The notes under the pieces: model-generated
What the model saw: only the letters and a program-made list of their open reading frames with translations
Databases searched by the model: none
Told to the model about the DNA's origin: nothing
Part shown: in pieces, positions 11,881 to 22,809 of the stretch
Layout of the letters: the number at the start of each line of letters is the position of its first letter
How positions within the stretch are numbered: position 1 is the stretch's first letter
Position numbers and translations under genes: made by a program
DNA from: Pictodentalium vernedei
Taxonomy: Eukaryota > Mollusca > Scaphopoda > Dentaliida > Dentaliidae
NCBI GenBank assembly: GCA_031216915.1
Contig: CM062291.1
Coordinates: 37,328,484 to 37,392,483 of the forward strand
Reading direction: 5' to 3'
Length of the DNA: 64,000 bases

Positions 11881-12503
11881 ATAGAAGGATATGAAATGAG
11901 TGTTTTTCTCATATGATATTTATGAAACGAGTCTAAGAATTTTCCGTTTGGGCGAGCCCCAAACAGAAAATTCGGACAAGTTTCTATTTATCATATGACA
12001 CACATAAGACAAATTAACGACTTTTTAACCCTTTACCTAACGTGTGCTGCAGACGACACTTGGAAAAAACATCATCATATAACTAAAAATTTTCATTTTT
12101 TGCTTCCGAAACATAGGTTATGACCCCTCATTGGAACGCGTGCAATGCGCTCGTTCCAATGAGAGGTCATAACCTATGTTTTGGAAACAAAAAATGAAAA
12201 TTTGTCGTATATAGCACTGGCCGGTTTTGGTCATTGTTAGGTGAAGGGTTAATGCAATATAACCCAACCTAAACAGGACAGATAACGTAAATTCTCCCTA
12301 CTCAAATTATGCAAATGTGACCCAGTTGTATTTTGTTCAGCCAATCAAATTGTCCATATTTGAAACTGACCAATGAAATCTTTCAACCCCAATAATGCAA
12401 ATTATGAAAATATGGCCCAGTTGTATTTTGTTCAGCCAATCAAATTGTCTAGTTTTGAAATTAACCAATGAAATTGATGGATGGCTTTATTTATCACTGA
12501 TTA
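11878..12503 (-). repeat. Right arm of long inverted repeat, first part
   Basis: Reverse complement of 9109-9745, from the GAGTGTTTTTCTCATATGAT hairpin (11890-11990) through MITE M2 to TTTATTTATCACTGATTA at 12503. The arm then resumes at 14971 after a 2467 bp insertion. Confidence 0.88.
12025..12252. mobile_element. TTAA hairpin MITE, copy M2
   Basis: TTAA at 12025-12028 and 12249-12252, inverted ends CCCTTTACCTAAC / GTTAGGTGAAGGG and the family's central palindrome (ACATAGGTTATGACCCCTCA). TTAA flanks with CCC ends are typical of piggyBac-type elements. It sits at the mirror position of M1. Confidence 0.85.
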
Positions 12504-12580
12504 TTACCACTCTAGCGGGCATTCTCTAGTACATTAACAAAGTATAATAGGGCATTACAAGAACGTAACGCTCTACTTCA

Positions 12581-12654
12581 AAAAGTCACGTGACGTGTCG
12601 GGCCATCATTGGGTTGACCATCTCAATAACAGCCCGACACGTCACGTGACTTTT
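12581..12654. repeat. Perfect 23-bp-arm hairpin near the left end of the Crypton-like element
   Basis: Arms 12581-12603 and 12632-12654 are exact reverse complements (AAAAGTCACGTGACGTGTCG...) with a 28-base loop. The right arm overlaps AATAACAGCCCGACA (12625-12639), which recurs inverted in the right-end hairpin at 14899-14913. Confidence 0.92.
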
Positions 12655-12980
12655 GTTCCCGCTGTCGTTCACTGGGAAGTGGAGACGGTTTTCGGAAATG
12701 CTTTCAACTCGTAAACAATGTGGTTTTATTTAAATTATTGAATATGTAAACTGTCCAGTAAAGCCATGCTCGTAAGAAGAAACAGCTGAATATAGTAAGT
12801 AAATATGTATACATTTCAAGCCTTTATTCATGACTTACAAGTGGTAAATATCGGGTCTCTTTTCAAGTTTTCTAACTTCGTTGCAATTGAAAGCGTTCTG
12901 GTGCCGATCACGTGATAATCATGTGACACCAGTTTGACAACAGACGACAATACGATCTGCCAAATTTAAAAACAATAAAA

Positions 12981-14372
12981 ATGTCCCAATCAAGCAATTT
13001 AAATGAAGACGATTTGAATTTATTGGAACAAAGTTCAAAACCAGAAAGAACAAATCGTGCCACAAATTGGGGAGTAAAAAAATTCAAAGATTGGCTTCAA
13101 AAACGTGGAAAAGACTGTGATTTTTATACAGTTTCACCTGCATCCTTGAATGAACTTCTGAGGAAATTTTATGGAGAAGTGAAGAGTAACAAGCAGGGAA
13201 ACACACTAACTGCAAGCACCCTCACTGGAATTAGAGCAGCATTACATCGTCACCTGTCCACAGCTCCTATAAGTAGATCATTCAATATCATAAAAGACCA
13301 TGTTTACAGCACGATGCAAGTTGTACTTTAAAGCTAATAACTGTAAACCCAAACATAAGCCAGCAATCGAAGAGGGGGATATGAAAAAGCTGGGTACTTA
13401 TTTTCAAAAATATAAATCTTCACCAGACATTCTACTGGAGGCAGTTTGGTTTTATTTGTGCTACCATTTCGGCAGAAGGGGGCGTGAGGGGTGGGCGCAG
13501 ATGAAGACTGATATGTTTACTGTCAAAACAGATTCGCACGGTGTTGAATATGTCTCTGTGTCCATGACAGAAACGACTAAGAACCACCAAGGAGGGCATC
13601 GACAAACCGACATGGATTACAGTGACCAGAGGATGTATGGACAGGGCATCCAAATATTCCAATTTTATCTATCAAAATTACATCCTGACTGTGAGAGATT
13701 GTTTCAAACACCAAGACGTACATATAAATTAGATCACATTTGGTTCAGGAACGAACCGGTGGGGAAAAATATGTTGTCCACAATTATGCAAAGAATTTCA
13801 GATAAAAGCGGCCTCTCCCAGGTGTACACATGCCACAGTGTGAGAGCTTCCACTATTACAAACTTATATCACGCCGGAGTCAACCCTCAGAGTATAATTT
13901 CAGTGACAAAACACAAAAATGCTCAAAGCCTCAACCACTATATAAGTGACATTTCGGTTGAACAGAAAAAGCAATGTTTAAACATATTAAATGAAACATT
14001 AAATACATCTGCCAACTGTGATGAATTCTCTGATGATGAGGATTTCACTGAAGCCTGCTATGGAGAGTTTAATATTGACATAATCAGTCTATTTCTAGTG
14101 CTCAACCTGAAACAAGCAGTGTGATCGAAGATACTCCTGTGGCCCCACCAGTTTCAACATCTAACAGTATTTCCGCAGCTGCGCCTATAGTTCTGACAGC
14201 TTCTAAAGAAGATGTAATAACAATACCACCTCCTAATGGAAGTTCAGAAACTGTCTACAATGTGGAAGTTCCATCAACAAACACTATGTCATACAACCCA
14301 CAGATGAGCACATGCATTTATCTTGGGGGTGCTGTATTCAACAACAGTACAGTTAATATTTACAAGAATTAA
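12981..14372 (+). pseudogene. DUF3504/Crypton-type tyrosine recombinase, two frameshifts
   Basis: Three adjoining frames (12981-13331, 13300-14124, 14121-14372) form one protein of about 460 residues. The N-terminal part (TNRATNWGVKKFKDWL) looks like the core-binding domain of KCTD1/QRICH1/ZMYM-type DUF3504 proteins. The catalytic domain shows a likely full tyrosine-recombinase set: Arg in FGRRGREGW (about 13470-13487), HSVR (13834-13845), the KHKNAQSLNHY block and its Tyr (13939-13941). The last frame ends GGAVFNNSTVNI, a typical family C-terminus. A one-base insertion in the TTT run near 13303 and an indel near 14080 break the frame. Short introns or assembly errors are alternatives. The start is the first ATG after an AT-rich leader. 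The element around it is described at 12504-14970. Confidence 0.82.
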
Positions 14373-14787
14373 CTCTTTAATCAAGTTCACGAACAGTTGC
14401 TAAACAAATTATATTGTCTCATTAATAAATTAACAGTGTTCTGATTTCAAAAATTCAGTTGCCTCAATTAGCCCTTGTCAAACATTAAAATTATTTAATT
14501 TGTTCATCACAGCGTTTGGAAAAGTAATGTAGATTTCATATCAACTGCTAAAGAATTAAATGCCCCCAACCCCAGTGAAATGATAAAATATTGATATAAA
14601 TGGAGTCAATTTGAGGACCAGGTTCCATTGACATCAATACACTGTATTTGTATGGTTTTGTTCAGAAAATAGAAATTAATATATGGAAAGTCTTAGTTGA
14701 CTTATATTCGCATATCTTTTAGCTGTTGGTGGGTGCCATATAAGGCATGGGGTGAAAACTTTCTCAAAATCCCAGTGGTAATAATAG

Positions 14788-14968
14788 TAATAACATGACT
14801 TTGGAGGGCATTGTGGTTTATTAACGGTCCAACAGGTGTGAATAACAGCCCTTCAGCTTATTAACGGCCTTCGACTTCATCTCAGGCCTTTAAGAAGCTG
14901 TCGGGCTGTTATTCACACCTGTTGGGCCATTAATAAACCACACTGCCCTCCAAAGTCATGTTATTGTT
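14788..14968. repeat. Long hairpin at the right end of the Crypton-like element
   Basis: Arms of about 75-80 bp (TAACATGACTTTGGAGGGCA... against TGCCCTCCAAAGTCATGTTA) meet near 14878, and the right arm stops within a few bases of the insertion end. It contains TGTCGGGCTGTTATT (14899-14913), the reverse complement of the motif in the left hairpin. Confidence 0.9.
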
Positions 14969-14970
14969 AT

Positions 14971-15033
14971 ATTAATATGAAAACAAAATATCAAATGTTT
15001 TAAAGTGAACAAAACGGATGAGTCATATGATAA
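14971..15033 (-). repeat. Right arm of long inverted repeat, second part
   Basis: Continues the arm interrupted at 12503: ATTAATATGAAAACAAAATA to AGTCATATGATAA, the reverse complement of 9109-9171. Confidence 0.9.
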
Positions 15034-15068
15034 TTCCTGATATTCACTAAACAGTGTAGATATCCTCT

Positions 15069-15656
15069 ATAAAGTAACTTGACAATCCAAGCAATATTTT
15101 TCAAGTTATCGAATGCCAAAGGGATTGGTGGAATTTTCAATTTGAAGGATAAAGGGTTAATATCTCAGGATCAAAATAACAGATTTACACCAAAAACTAT
15201 ACAGCTCGGCACATCAGTAACCTGAACACAAATATAAAATAACTTGACAATCCAAGCAATATTTTTCAAGTTTTCGAATGCCGAAGGGATTGGAGGAAAT
15301 TTCAATTTGAAGGATAAAGGGTTAATATCTCAGGATCAAATTATCAGATTTTCACCAAAAACTATACAGCTTGGCACATCAGTAACCTGAACACAAATAT
15401 AAAGTAACTTGACAATCCAAGCAATATTTTTCAAGTTATCGAACGCCAAAGGGATTGGAGGAATTTTCAATTTGAAGGATAAAGGGTTAATATCTCAGGA
15501 TCAAAATAACAGATTTGCACCAAAAACTATACAGCACGGCACATCAGTAACCTGAAGATATATATAAAGTAACATGACAATTGGATTGATATTTTTTGAG
15601 TTATCTCATGCCAAAGGGATTGGAAGGATTTTCAATTTGAAGGATAAAGAGTTAAT
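15069..15656 (+). repeat. About 164-bp tandem satellite, 3.6 units
   Basis: Units start at AACTTGACAATCC near 15075, 15238, 15403 and 15567 and contain AATATTTTTCAAGTTATCG, TCAATTTGAAGGATAAAG and AAAAACTATACAGC. The array is cut at 15656 by a TIR element and resumes at 18757. It ends near 18900-19015 in GGACAGATGGACGGATGG-type sequence. Confidence 0.88.
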
Positions 15657-16117
15657 GGGTACATTTCCGTGGGCCATTCGAGAATACTAGAGTTATTCTG
15701 GACATGCGCAGATAAGGCAGAATGTAATTCGTGTCGTTTTGTTCAAGTGGATGTATTCTGGAATTCCATTCGGAATGCATTCTGTTAATCCACCTCATGA
15801 GGAGGAATAAACGTTATTCTAGACATGCGCACTGACTTATAAAGTTTTGCACACCCCAAATCTTTTGGACAAAATTTGTTTTCAACGGTGGCATATTGGT
15901 GCCAACCCGTCTCCAGTTATTTATCTGTTAAGCAGGTTAATAAACTTTTATAACAGATTCATAATTTGTTTTAACAGATTAGTAATGTGTTATAACCAAC
16001 TAATAACCTGTTTTAACAGTTTTATTCAGTTATACAGTAACAGATTAAATAGGCCTTATCTTTTTCAACCAATTAATGATCTGTTATAGTAATCTTTTAA
16101 AACCAACTAATGGGGAG

Positions 16118-16490
16118 TTCCGGGGATCACTGACTGGCGCGTCGGACTTATGAACCAGAGGTCGACAGTTCGAAACTGGTCCACGCCACTGGCGTTGTGA
16201 CCCTGAACAAGTCACTTAATCCTAACTGCTCGCATAGGCACACGTGTATTCAACCAATGCTCATCTGGCTTGTTGTCGCCTGAGTGGTAGAATGTTCTAT
16301 GTCCCATAGGGGACAATTGAACATTCTAGCACTCAGGCGACGCTGTGTCTGGTTAGTACGTTGGAGAGTCTAGTAGTTACTTGCTGCTGTGCAATGGTTC
16401 TCTGTGGGTACTCCGGCTTCCTCTATTAGCAAAACTGCTTGGCACGATATGACCCTGACCTTCGAAAGAGTTGTAACCCTCAATAAACAG
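16118..16490 (+). mobile_element. tRNA-derived SINE, plus strand
   Basis: The 5' head has an RNA polymerase III box-B-like AGTTCGAAACTGG (about 16187) and an upstream box-A-like TGGCGCGTCGG. The body has a hairpin (GAATGTTCTATGTCCC...GAACATTC, 16288-16330) and the core GGTTCTCTGTGGGTACTCCG, which is shared with the minus-strand SINE family here. It ends near AATAAACAGACAAATAAT. Copied by an unlinked LINE reverse transcriptase, as SINEs are. Confidence 0.75.
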
Positions 16491-18195
16491 ACAAATAATC
16501 TGCTGTAACAGTTTAGTAATCTGATTGATTGCGTTTTATTGTAGGAAAGTGGTAGAACCGAAAGATTTCTTCTCATACGGAATCGCTATTGCAGAAGTCA
16601 TGTAATTGGGGATGGAGTGGGAGGGGGGGGGGGGAGGGGGGTAAGGATCTCGTCAAAGAACTCATCTGAAAATGTTATAGCAGAAATTTTCAGAGTTTCC
16701 GTGGTCCATACAAGCCAAAATACCCCCCCCCCCCCCACCCACACACACACACAAAAAATGGCGTACATGTACGTTTGGGTGCAAATAAAGGTGGTTTGGG
16801 GGTATTTTGTCTGACTCCTACCCCCCTTCATGTTACATTTGTGCAATTTAAGAAGGGGATTTACAAGTTCCGTCATCTGTGCAACCATCATCCTTTCGTA
16901 CACAATTGTGCAAATAAAACCTTCACAGCTATCGGAAATGGTATTAGAATGGGATTTCAAGGCTTATGTGACTGGGTACAGACCTTGTATAGTAGTAGAG
17001 CGGTATGTGTTGGTACAGTATAGGGCTAGGAGCCCGTGTGTTTCCCTTTGCCTATGGTAAGGGTCTCTGAAGAAGGTCCATGGCCACTGGAAACGTTTTA
17101 TTTACTCCAAGAAATCAGTTGGATTTTCCAAGATGTCGTCTATCGGTTAGTGGGGCGTTAACTACGTCGGGGCTTATGGATATTTCCAAAACAGCTCGAC
17201 CCTAGTGCAGTGACCCTATGCTTTTAGCGAAGCTATTGCACAACAGCTTCTTTCTGTAGCCTGTTTTACCCTATATAACATTATACCCCTCCCCTCCCCC
17301 CCCCCCCCCCCCCCCCTGCCATACACACAGAGACCTCCGTTGTCACAATGACTAGAACATTCTCCATGTACAGCCGTCCTCTCGTCCTGATGACTGATGG
17401 CTCTTTTGTGACGTCACTCTAATATAACGCCTCTTTGACTCAACAGTGACTATAGAATTGCGCACCACCCAAATGGGCCTTATTATGCTTAACCCAATGT
17501 GACACTGTACTGCTATATTGTCCATTCATTTTAATACGCGAGGACTCGGGGCAAACCCCATGCAGTTCTACTGACTTTATACACCGGGCCTAAACATCTC
17601 TAGTGACAGCCACCTGGTCTTCTAGTCGAGCCAGTCAACTTTTTGAGACTGGTGTCCAAACACGCGCCCCTTACCTTCGTTTTTTCTTGTGACTTTTATC
17701 ATACGGGAGGAAATCTTTCGGACTCTTAAATTTCCCCTGTTCTACGGCACAACCCAGTCACCTGCATCAAATGTTCATCCAGTCGGTGATTAAATTATGC
17801 AACTTGCCACTTTTGACTGGAACTCCTCCGCCCCGAATGCACATGGCACCACTGGCATTTTTTAGAAGTAAGCCGTAACTCGTGACTCCTGTTGGCCCCA
17901 CATATATATGCGGTCCAAGTTTCTGTGAGGGGAGGCCTTATACCCTGGTACCTACTAGGCCTATACTTTGGTTCTCTAATTTCATAGAAAAATAAATTGA
18001 GACTATCTTTATAATTCCATGTCGGTGTTGAGACCAATTTATATCAGCTACGCCTCACTCTACCATAAAATAAAACATTGTTGAAGGTTATTGCAAGGTT
18101 CAAAGCTTCCAAAAGTTTTGCACATTGCAGTAGCATTAAATGTCGAATCTACTTACATTCACAGGCACTGCACGTATTATCAGATGTTATCAATT

Positions 18196-18430
18196 TTAAC
18201 CCTTTACCCAATGTAACGACCAAAACCGATCAGTGCTATTCTCAAAAATCGCCAATTAATTTTTATTATTTCTTCATTTTGTGTCTCAAAAACATAGGTT
18301 ATTACCCCTCGTTGGAACGAGCTCGCTGTGCTCGTTCAAATGAGGGGTCATAACCTATGTTTTTGAGACAAAAAAGTCAAGAATTTTTTTTGCAAGTGTC
18401 GTCTGCTTTTTATGTTAGGTAAAGGGTTAA
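18196..18430. mobile_element. TTAA hairpin MITE, copy M3
   Basis: TTAA at 18196-18199 and 18427-18430, inverted CCCTTTACCCAATGTAACG / GTTAGGTAAAGGG ends, and the central palindrome AAAACATAGGTTATTACCCC / GGGGTCATAACCTATGTTTT. Confidence 0.88.
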
Positions 18431-18756
18431 TAAAATGTATATGATATTATCAATACTCAGTTTGTTTAGTATTGATAATATAATATATATTTTATTAAAT
18501 ATGATAAAATCTGATAATTCGTCAAGAGCCTGTGCACAGAATAATTCAAGTTAGCTGCCGATAACGCAGCCAACTTTTTCTGTGTTGTTCAATTCTTCGA
18601 CAAGAAGTGAAATCATGAACAACATTGATTATTCTGAATAACCTATAACGTCAAATGAACATTTCTTTGAGAATAACATTCTGTAACTGAACTGCGCATG
18701 ACACACTAGTTTGGTGAATTCTGAATATATTCGGAATGGCCTATGGAAACGTACCC

Positions 18757-19015
18757 AATATCTCAGGATCAAATCATCAGATTTACACCAAAAACTATAC
18801 AGCTCAGCACATCAGTGACCTGAACACAAATATAAAGTAACTTGACAATCCAAGCAATATTTTTCAAGTTATCGAATGCCAAAGAAATGGATATGAATGC
18901 CGGACAGATGGACGGATGGATGGACAGACAGACAGAGAGATGAAGGATGGACGAACGACGGAGCTCCACCCCAGATGATGGCATTATGTGTACCATACAC
19001 AGTTTGGGTACACAT
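18757..19015 (+). repeat. Continuation and right end of the 164-bp satellite array
   Basis: Resumes with AATATCTCAGGATCAAATC in register with 15656 and ends in GGACAGATGGACGGATGG and a palindromic TGTGTACCATACACAGTTTG segment. Confidence 0.85.
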
Positions 19016-19017
19016 AA

Positions 19018-19212
19018 AAATGACGTTATGCTTCGGCGCATGACGTCACCTTGAACATCACCTTGAAGGAACTATCAGCAGATTTTTGTTATTGCCTTGA
19101 AACTGTTTGCAGTCGAATTGGGCAGAATATTGCGCATTAAAATGTCACATAGTATATAATAAAAAGAAAATCTATGCTCGTGAAAAATAAAACTTTCAGG
19201 TCGAGACTCATG
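19018..19212 (+). repeat. Third unit of the repeat seen at 11396-11880
   Basis: Shares TGACGTTATGCTTCGGCGCA, CCTTGAAGGAACTATCAGCA and AAAACTTTCAGGTC with 11687-11880 in order. The following 19213-19255 also matches 15033-15070. The rest to 19568 shows nothing I recognise except a GGCACTCTACCAGTTAA end near 19312. Confidence 0.75.
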
Positions 19213-19582
19213 AGATAATTCACGATATTTACTAAAACAGTGTCGATAGCCTCTATATCTTTGAAAAAAATACTTGTGTTACAAATGACCATTGAAAAGT
19301 AATCTGGCACTCTACCAGTTAAATAATTCTCCATTTACAGTGTACACAATTACATTTCAAAAAACTAATACATGTTTTACAATGTGCACTAGGAAATTGA
19401 GCAAGAGGCTCCCTAAGATAACTTGAAGCACCAACCTAACAGAAGACCACTGATTCTTCACAAAGAGATTCAAGGGGTTTTTTTAAAAATAATTAGGCAC
19501 TTACAATTTACTTTTACAATTTTTCACTCATTAGGGCAGTGACTTGAGAGAACAAGTTCTGTCAAACATCTTGAGTTCCCAT

Positions 19583-19942
19583 TATTTATTTATTTATTTA
19601 TTTATTGGTGTTTAAGGTCACATATTTTTGCACAATGGCTAATCATGACTGTGACAGTTTTACCAGTGGAGGAAGCCGGAGTACCTGGTGAGAGCCACCA
19701 AGCAACGGCGAGCAACTGTCAGCTCCCCAACATACTAACTCCACAAAAGCAGGGTTAGCATTGTAAAAAGACAAGTGCACCATCGACGTGCAGTATGCCT
19801 TAGTACACAACGCCACCGTGCCCCCACACGGATAATACGGATGAAGTGTCTTGCCCAAGGACACAACACGGTTGCCGCAGGTGGGATTCGAACCGAGGAC
19901 CTCTCGGCTTGCAGCCTGCACCTCTACCTACTGATGAGCCAC
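19583..19942 (-). mobile_element. tRNA-derived SINE with 14-bp TSD
   Basis: Read on the minus strand it starts at GGCTCATCAGTAGGTAGAGG (box A region), followed by GGTTCGAATCC (box B), the core GGTACTCCGGCTTCCTCC and a 3' tail of AATAA repeats. The duplication TCTTGAGTTCCCAT flanks it at 19569-19582 and 19943-19956, evidence of target-primed insertion. Its open frames are not genes. Confidence 0.92.
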
Positions 19943-20029
19943 TCTTGAGTTCCCATAAGATTCTGACTAGTGATTCTGAACAAAATTTTGAACAGGAAGA
20001 GTGCTAAATTTTTTTGGGGTGTTAAAATT

Positions 20030-20690
20030 TGTTCACATGTCTTTGTCATGTTACAATTTATGGGAGAGTGCCTGCAGGCACTCTCCCATAAATTGTAACA
20101 AGGCAAATCCATACGGATTAAATAATTTCACTTAAAAAATAATATGAAGCATATCCACAGAATATGAAGCCTTTAAGATGGTGTACCTGCACTTTTGAAT
20201 AAAACCCAAATATCCCAGTTAACTGTATATAATTTCCAAGCAGCAAACTATTTACATGATAGACACCTTGATGGCTATGAGTCCGCCTATCAACTGGGAC
20301 GTCCATGTTGATAGTGACAGCATTCAGATAACCATCAAATACCAGCAGAATCCCACCTCTGGGAGTGGTAGTACTACCTTTTGCAGGGCCCTGCCTTGCT
20401 CCTCACCAGAGGAAGGGTAAGAAAACAACGACCACCACCAAATCCACAACATCTATGGAGAAGAGAAAAAAGAGGAACAAGTCACCTTCCACCAAGCACC
20501 GGGACGCCAGGTGTATGGAGAAATGGCTGCAGGCACTCTCCCATACATTGTAACAAGGCAAATTCATACAAATTAAATAATTTCACTTCAAAGATAATAT
20601 GAAGCATGTCCACAGAATATGAAGCTTTTAAGATGGTGTACCTGCACTTCTCCGTATAAAGCCCAAATATTGGCTACCAGCATTCCACCA
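20030..20690. repeat. Hairpin repeat fragments (TTACAATTTATGGGAGAGTG family)
   Basis: A perfect palindrome TGTTACAATTTATGGGAGAG / CTCTCCCATAAATTGTAACA lies at about 20049-20100, followed by TAAATAATTTCACTT and AATATGAAGCATATCCACAG. A second partial copy runs from about 20520 to 20660. A full copy with terminal repeats is at 46673-46921. Between them (20300-20510) is ACCACC-rich sequence with no gene. Confidence 0.7.
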
Positions 20691-20749
20691 GCTAAAGAAT
20701 ATTCTTCACACTGCACTATGCTAAAAAGAGTGTTCCCATAGAGAGCCCA

Positions 20750-21130
20750 AATATGACCACAGGAACTTGATTTAAACAAACTGGAATCTGCCCAACCCCC
20801 AACACTCAGGATGATGAATAGCATATATAGAAAGATTTGGACTGGGGGATCTTCTGAACAAGAAGATTTTTAAAGAATTTTCCTCATATTGCTCTGAGGT
20901 TAAATTTTGGTTCCCAAAAGGAGCCAAAATATGAATACAGAAACTTATTTTTCTTTGGACATACTGGAATCTGAACACTATGAGGATGCTGGACACCATT
21001 GGACAGGCTTCCTGTGGGCAAGGACTGATAGAATTTAACTCTCTTCAATTCTTGACATTTTTCAGCATTTTTCAAGGCACTTTCAATAGCCCTACAAAGG
21101 ATTTTCAATGCCCCCATCTTCACTAGTTCT
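20750..21130 (+). repeat. Diverged satellite fragment related to the 34-39 kb array
   Basis: Contains AACTGGAATCTG, AAGATTTTTAAAGAATTTTC, TTGGTTCCCAAAAGGAGCC and AATATGAA in the order seen in the large array. About two units; degenerate. From 21131 to 21776 I see only a G run at 21531-21543. Confidence 0.6.
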
Positions 21131-21776
21131 AACTAGGAACCTCATGTCATTACCTCCCTCTTCCTACTTCCCTTCAAATCACGAACTATGACATAACTCA
21201 TCAGTTTTTATTTCATGAATATTATAAGCTTTTACAGGCCTCCTGGACCATTGTTAATCAGAGACTGCCAATGCAACTCCCATGCCCTAAAGTTCAATGT
21301 ATTTGTAATACAGAGACGTCCATCAACAGTATTTGACCCCATCCCCACACAATTGCCCAATTCCCACTCCCAGTTCGAGACAAATGTGTTTGGGTTTCTG
21401 AAATAATAAGCCACGCAGCAAAATAAACAATTACAATTCTTTAATTTTCATTAGACACAAAAATCATACAAAGCAAAGAACAACAAATGTTAATGCATGC
21501 ACACGTGAATGTGCATGTGTTTTGGGGGCAGGGGGGGGGGGGAGGGGCGTATGTACCTGTTTTGTACTTCGCCTGCCTTGTGTCTAAACGCCAAACTAAT
21601 TTGGGAGGAACTGTAGTTGGGTATGTCAGAAGCTTTGTCAGTATTAATACTTTTAATGCAATGGTTAGCCAATAGGTTTATGAAAAAAATCTAGGTAACC
21701 GATCAACAGGTTAACCAGTGTCAAATGAGGCAACATGCTGGAAGGTTTATCAAAATCTTGTTATTTCAAGGCCTGC

Positions 21777-22018
21777 TCACTCATAGGATTAATTACTTAT
21801 CCCACTCATAGGATTCATTATTTATCCCACCCATATGATTAATTACTTACCCCAATCATAGAATTAATTAATTATCCCACTTGTTGGATTAATTATTTAT
21901 CCCACTCATAGGATTAATTACTTATCCCATTCCTAAGAATAATTATTTATGCCACTCATAGATTAATTATTTATGCCACCCATAGAATTAATTACTTAGC
22001 CACTCATAGGATTAATGA
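21777..22018 (+). repeat. About 23-bp minisatellite
   Basis: Around ten imperfect units of CACTCATAGGATTAATTACTTATCC. It ends where DIRS copy B4 begins, so B4 is truncated or joined here. Confidence 0.92.
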
Positions 22019-22720
22019 TCCCGGTAATTAATATTGCCCGCTATATAACGTACACCGGAGACGGCATACGCAGATAGGTCAAAAACCAGTGATATAATAT
22101 ATAACATACACATGTCCAATCGAACCACAATGAACGAACTCTGGAGAGTAAACACACTTCCGAGGTAACCCACAGGCGACCCCATTCAGGCGTACGATAA
22201 ATTCCAGTAACAACACTCCCCGACGTGTACTATCCGATATCTATGACACAACAATCGTGCGAATATACGAGTTGAGTACCGGCATTAATAGAAACCTGGA
22301 TCTAGAAATGGAAGTAGGTATGATTAACAGGCTTCGACATGGACCGCCCCCAAAATAATTCATAATTTCTAAGGTCCATAACATACAATAAAATGTCAGT
22401 CTAATAATTATCATGCGCGTGAGCATTAAAATCCCGCATGTAATCATCTGAAAACCAGTTAACTGGTTATGCAGCCTCCGAGGTACCCAAAGACTAGCAA
22501 TTTATTTATGATGAAATATGCACTCGTAAGTGACATATAGACGAATAATCACAGGAAACCAACCAAAGTGGATGTGCCCATGAGGCCGCCATAGAATACG
22601 ACCCAGCCGCTAATCGAGAAGTGAAGAAATGCATCTATGTATTTAAACTCATATGAGGCTTGCAGGAAGAAAACTATGTCTTGCCCGATAATCGCCTTTG
22701 AACACATTGGCGGTGTGTGT

Positions 22721-22751
<31 letters not shown>

Positions 22752-22809
22752 GGGGGGGGAGGGGGGATTTGAAGTCATATCGAACCCTCCTCACCCGCAT
22801 TACTTAATT

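Larger units (their letters stand above)
12504..14970 (+). mobile_element. Crypton-like element carrying a tyrosine recombinase gene
   Basis: This is a discrete 2467 bp insertion inside the right inverted-repeat arm. The matching left arm reads straight through the site (near 9168), which gives the exact ends: it begins TTACCACTCTAGCGGGC and ends CATGTTATTGTTAT. ATTA flanks both sides (12500-12503 and 14971-14974) and occurs once in the empty site. There are no terminal inverted repeats. Hairpins lie near each end (12581-12654 and about 14788-14968). The only gene inside is the DUF3504-type recombinase at 12981-14372. A recombinase gene, no TIRs and a short duplication at a single site fit the Crypton class. 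Whether it still moves is unknown, since the gene is frameshifted. Confidence 0.82.
15657..18756. mobile_element. 3.1-kb TIR element splitting the satellite array (3-bp TSD AAT)
   Basis: The inverted ends GGGTACATTTCCGTGGGCCA (left) and TGGCCTATGGAAACGTACCC (right) extend for about 28 bp with mismatches. AAT at 15654-15656 and 18757-18759 is the duplicated target; other satellite units contain it once (TTAATATCTCAGG). GGG ends with a 3-bp duplication suggest PIF/Harbinger, but AAT is not that group's usual TWA target, so the superfamily is uncertain. No transposase frame is visible. Inside are irregular AACAGATTA-type repeats (15930-16100), a plus-strand SINE, C/G homopolymers near 16621, 16725 and 17295-17316, MITE M3 and a hairpin at 18431-18497. 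No gene was recognised in 16497-18195. Confidence 0.8.

Noticed and set aside
9109-15033. The whole inverted repeat as one giant foldback transposon
   Set aside because: An ERCC4 exon lies between the arms, so these are two inverted copies of a repeat beside an exon.
20365-20602. Lys/Thr-rich plus-strand frames
   Set aside because: Low-complexity ACC/AAG repeats between hairpin-repeat fragments; no homology or gene signals.
21777-22018. Regular short repeats as a CRISPR-like array
   Set aside because: Units are contiguous and imperfect with no spacers, and the DNA is animal; it is a minisatellite.
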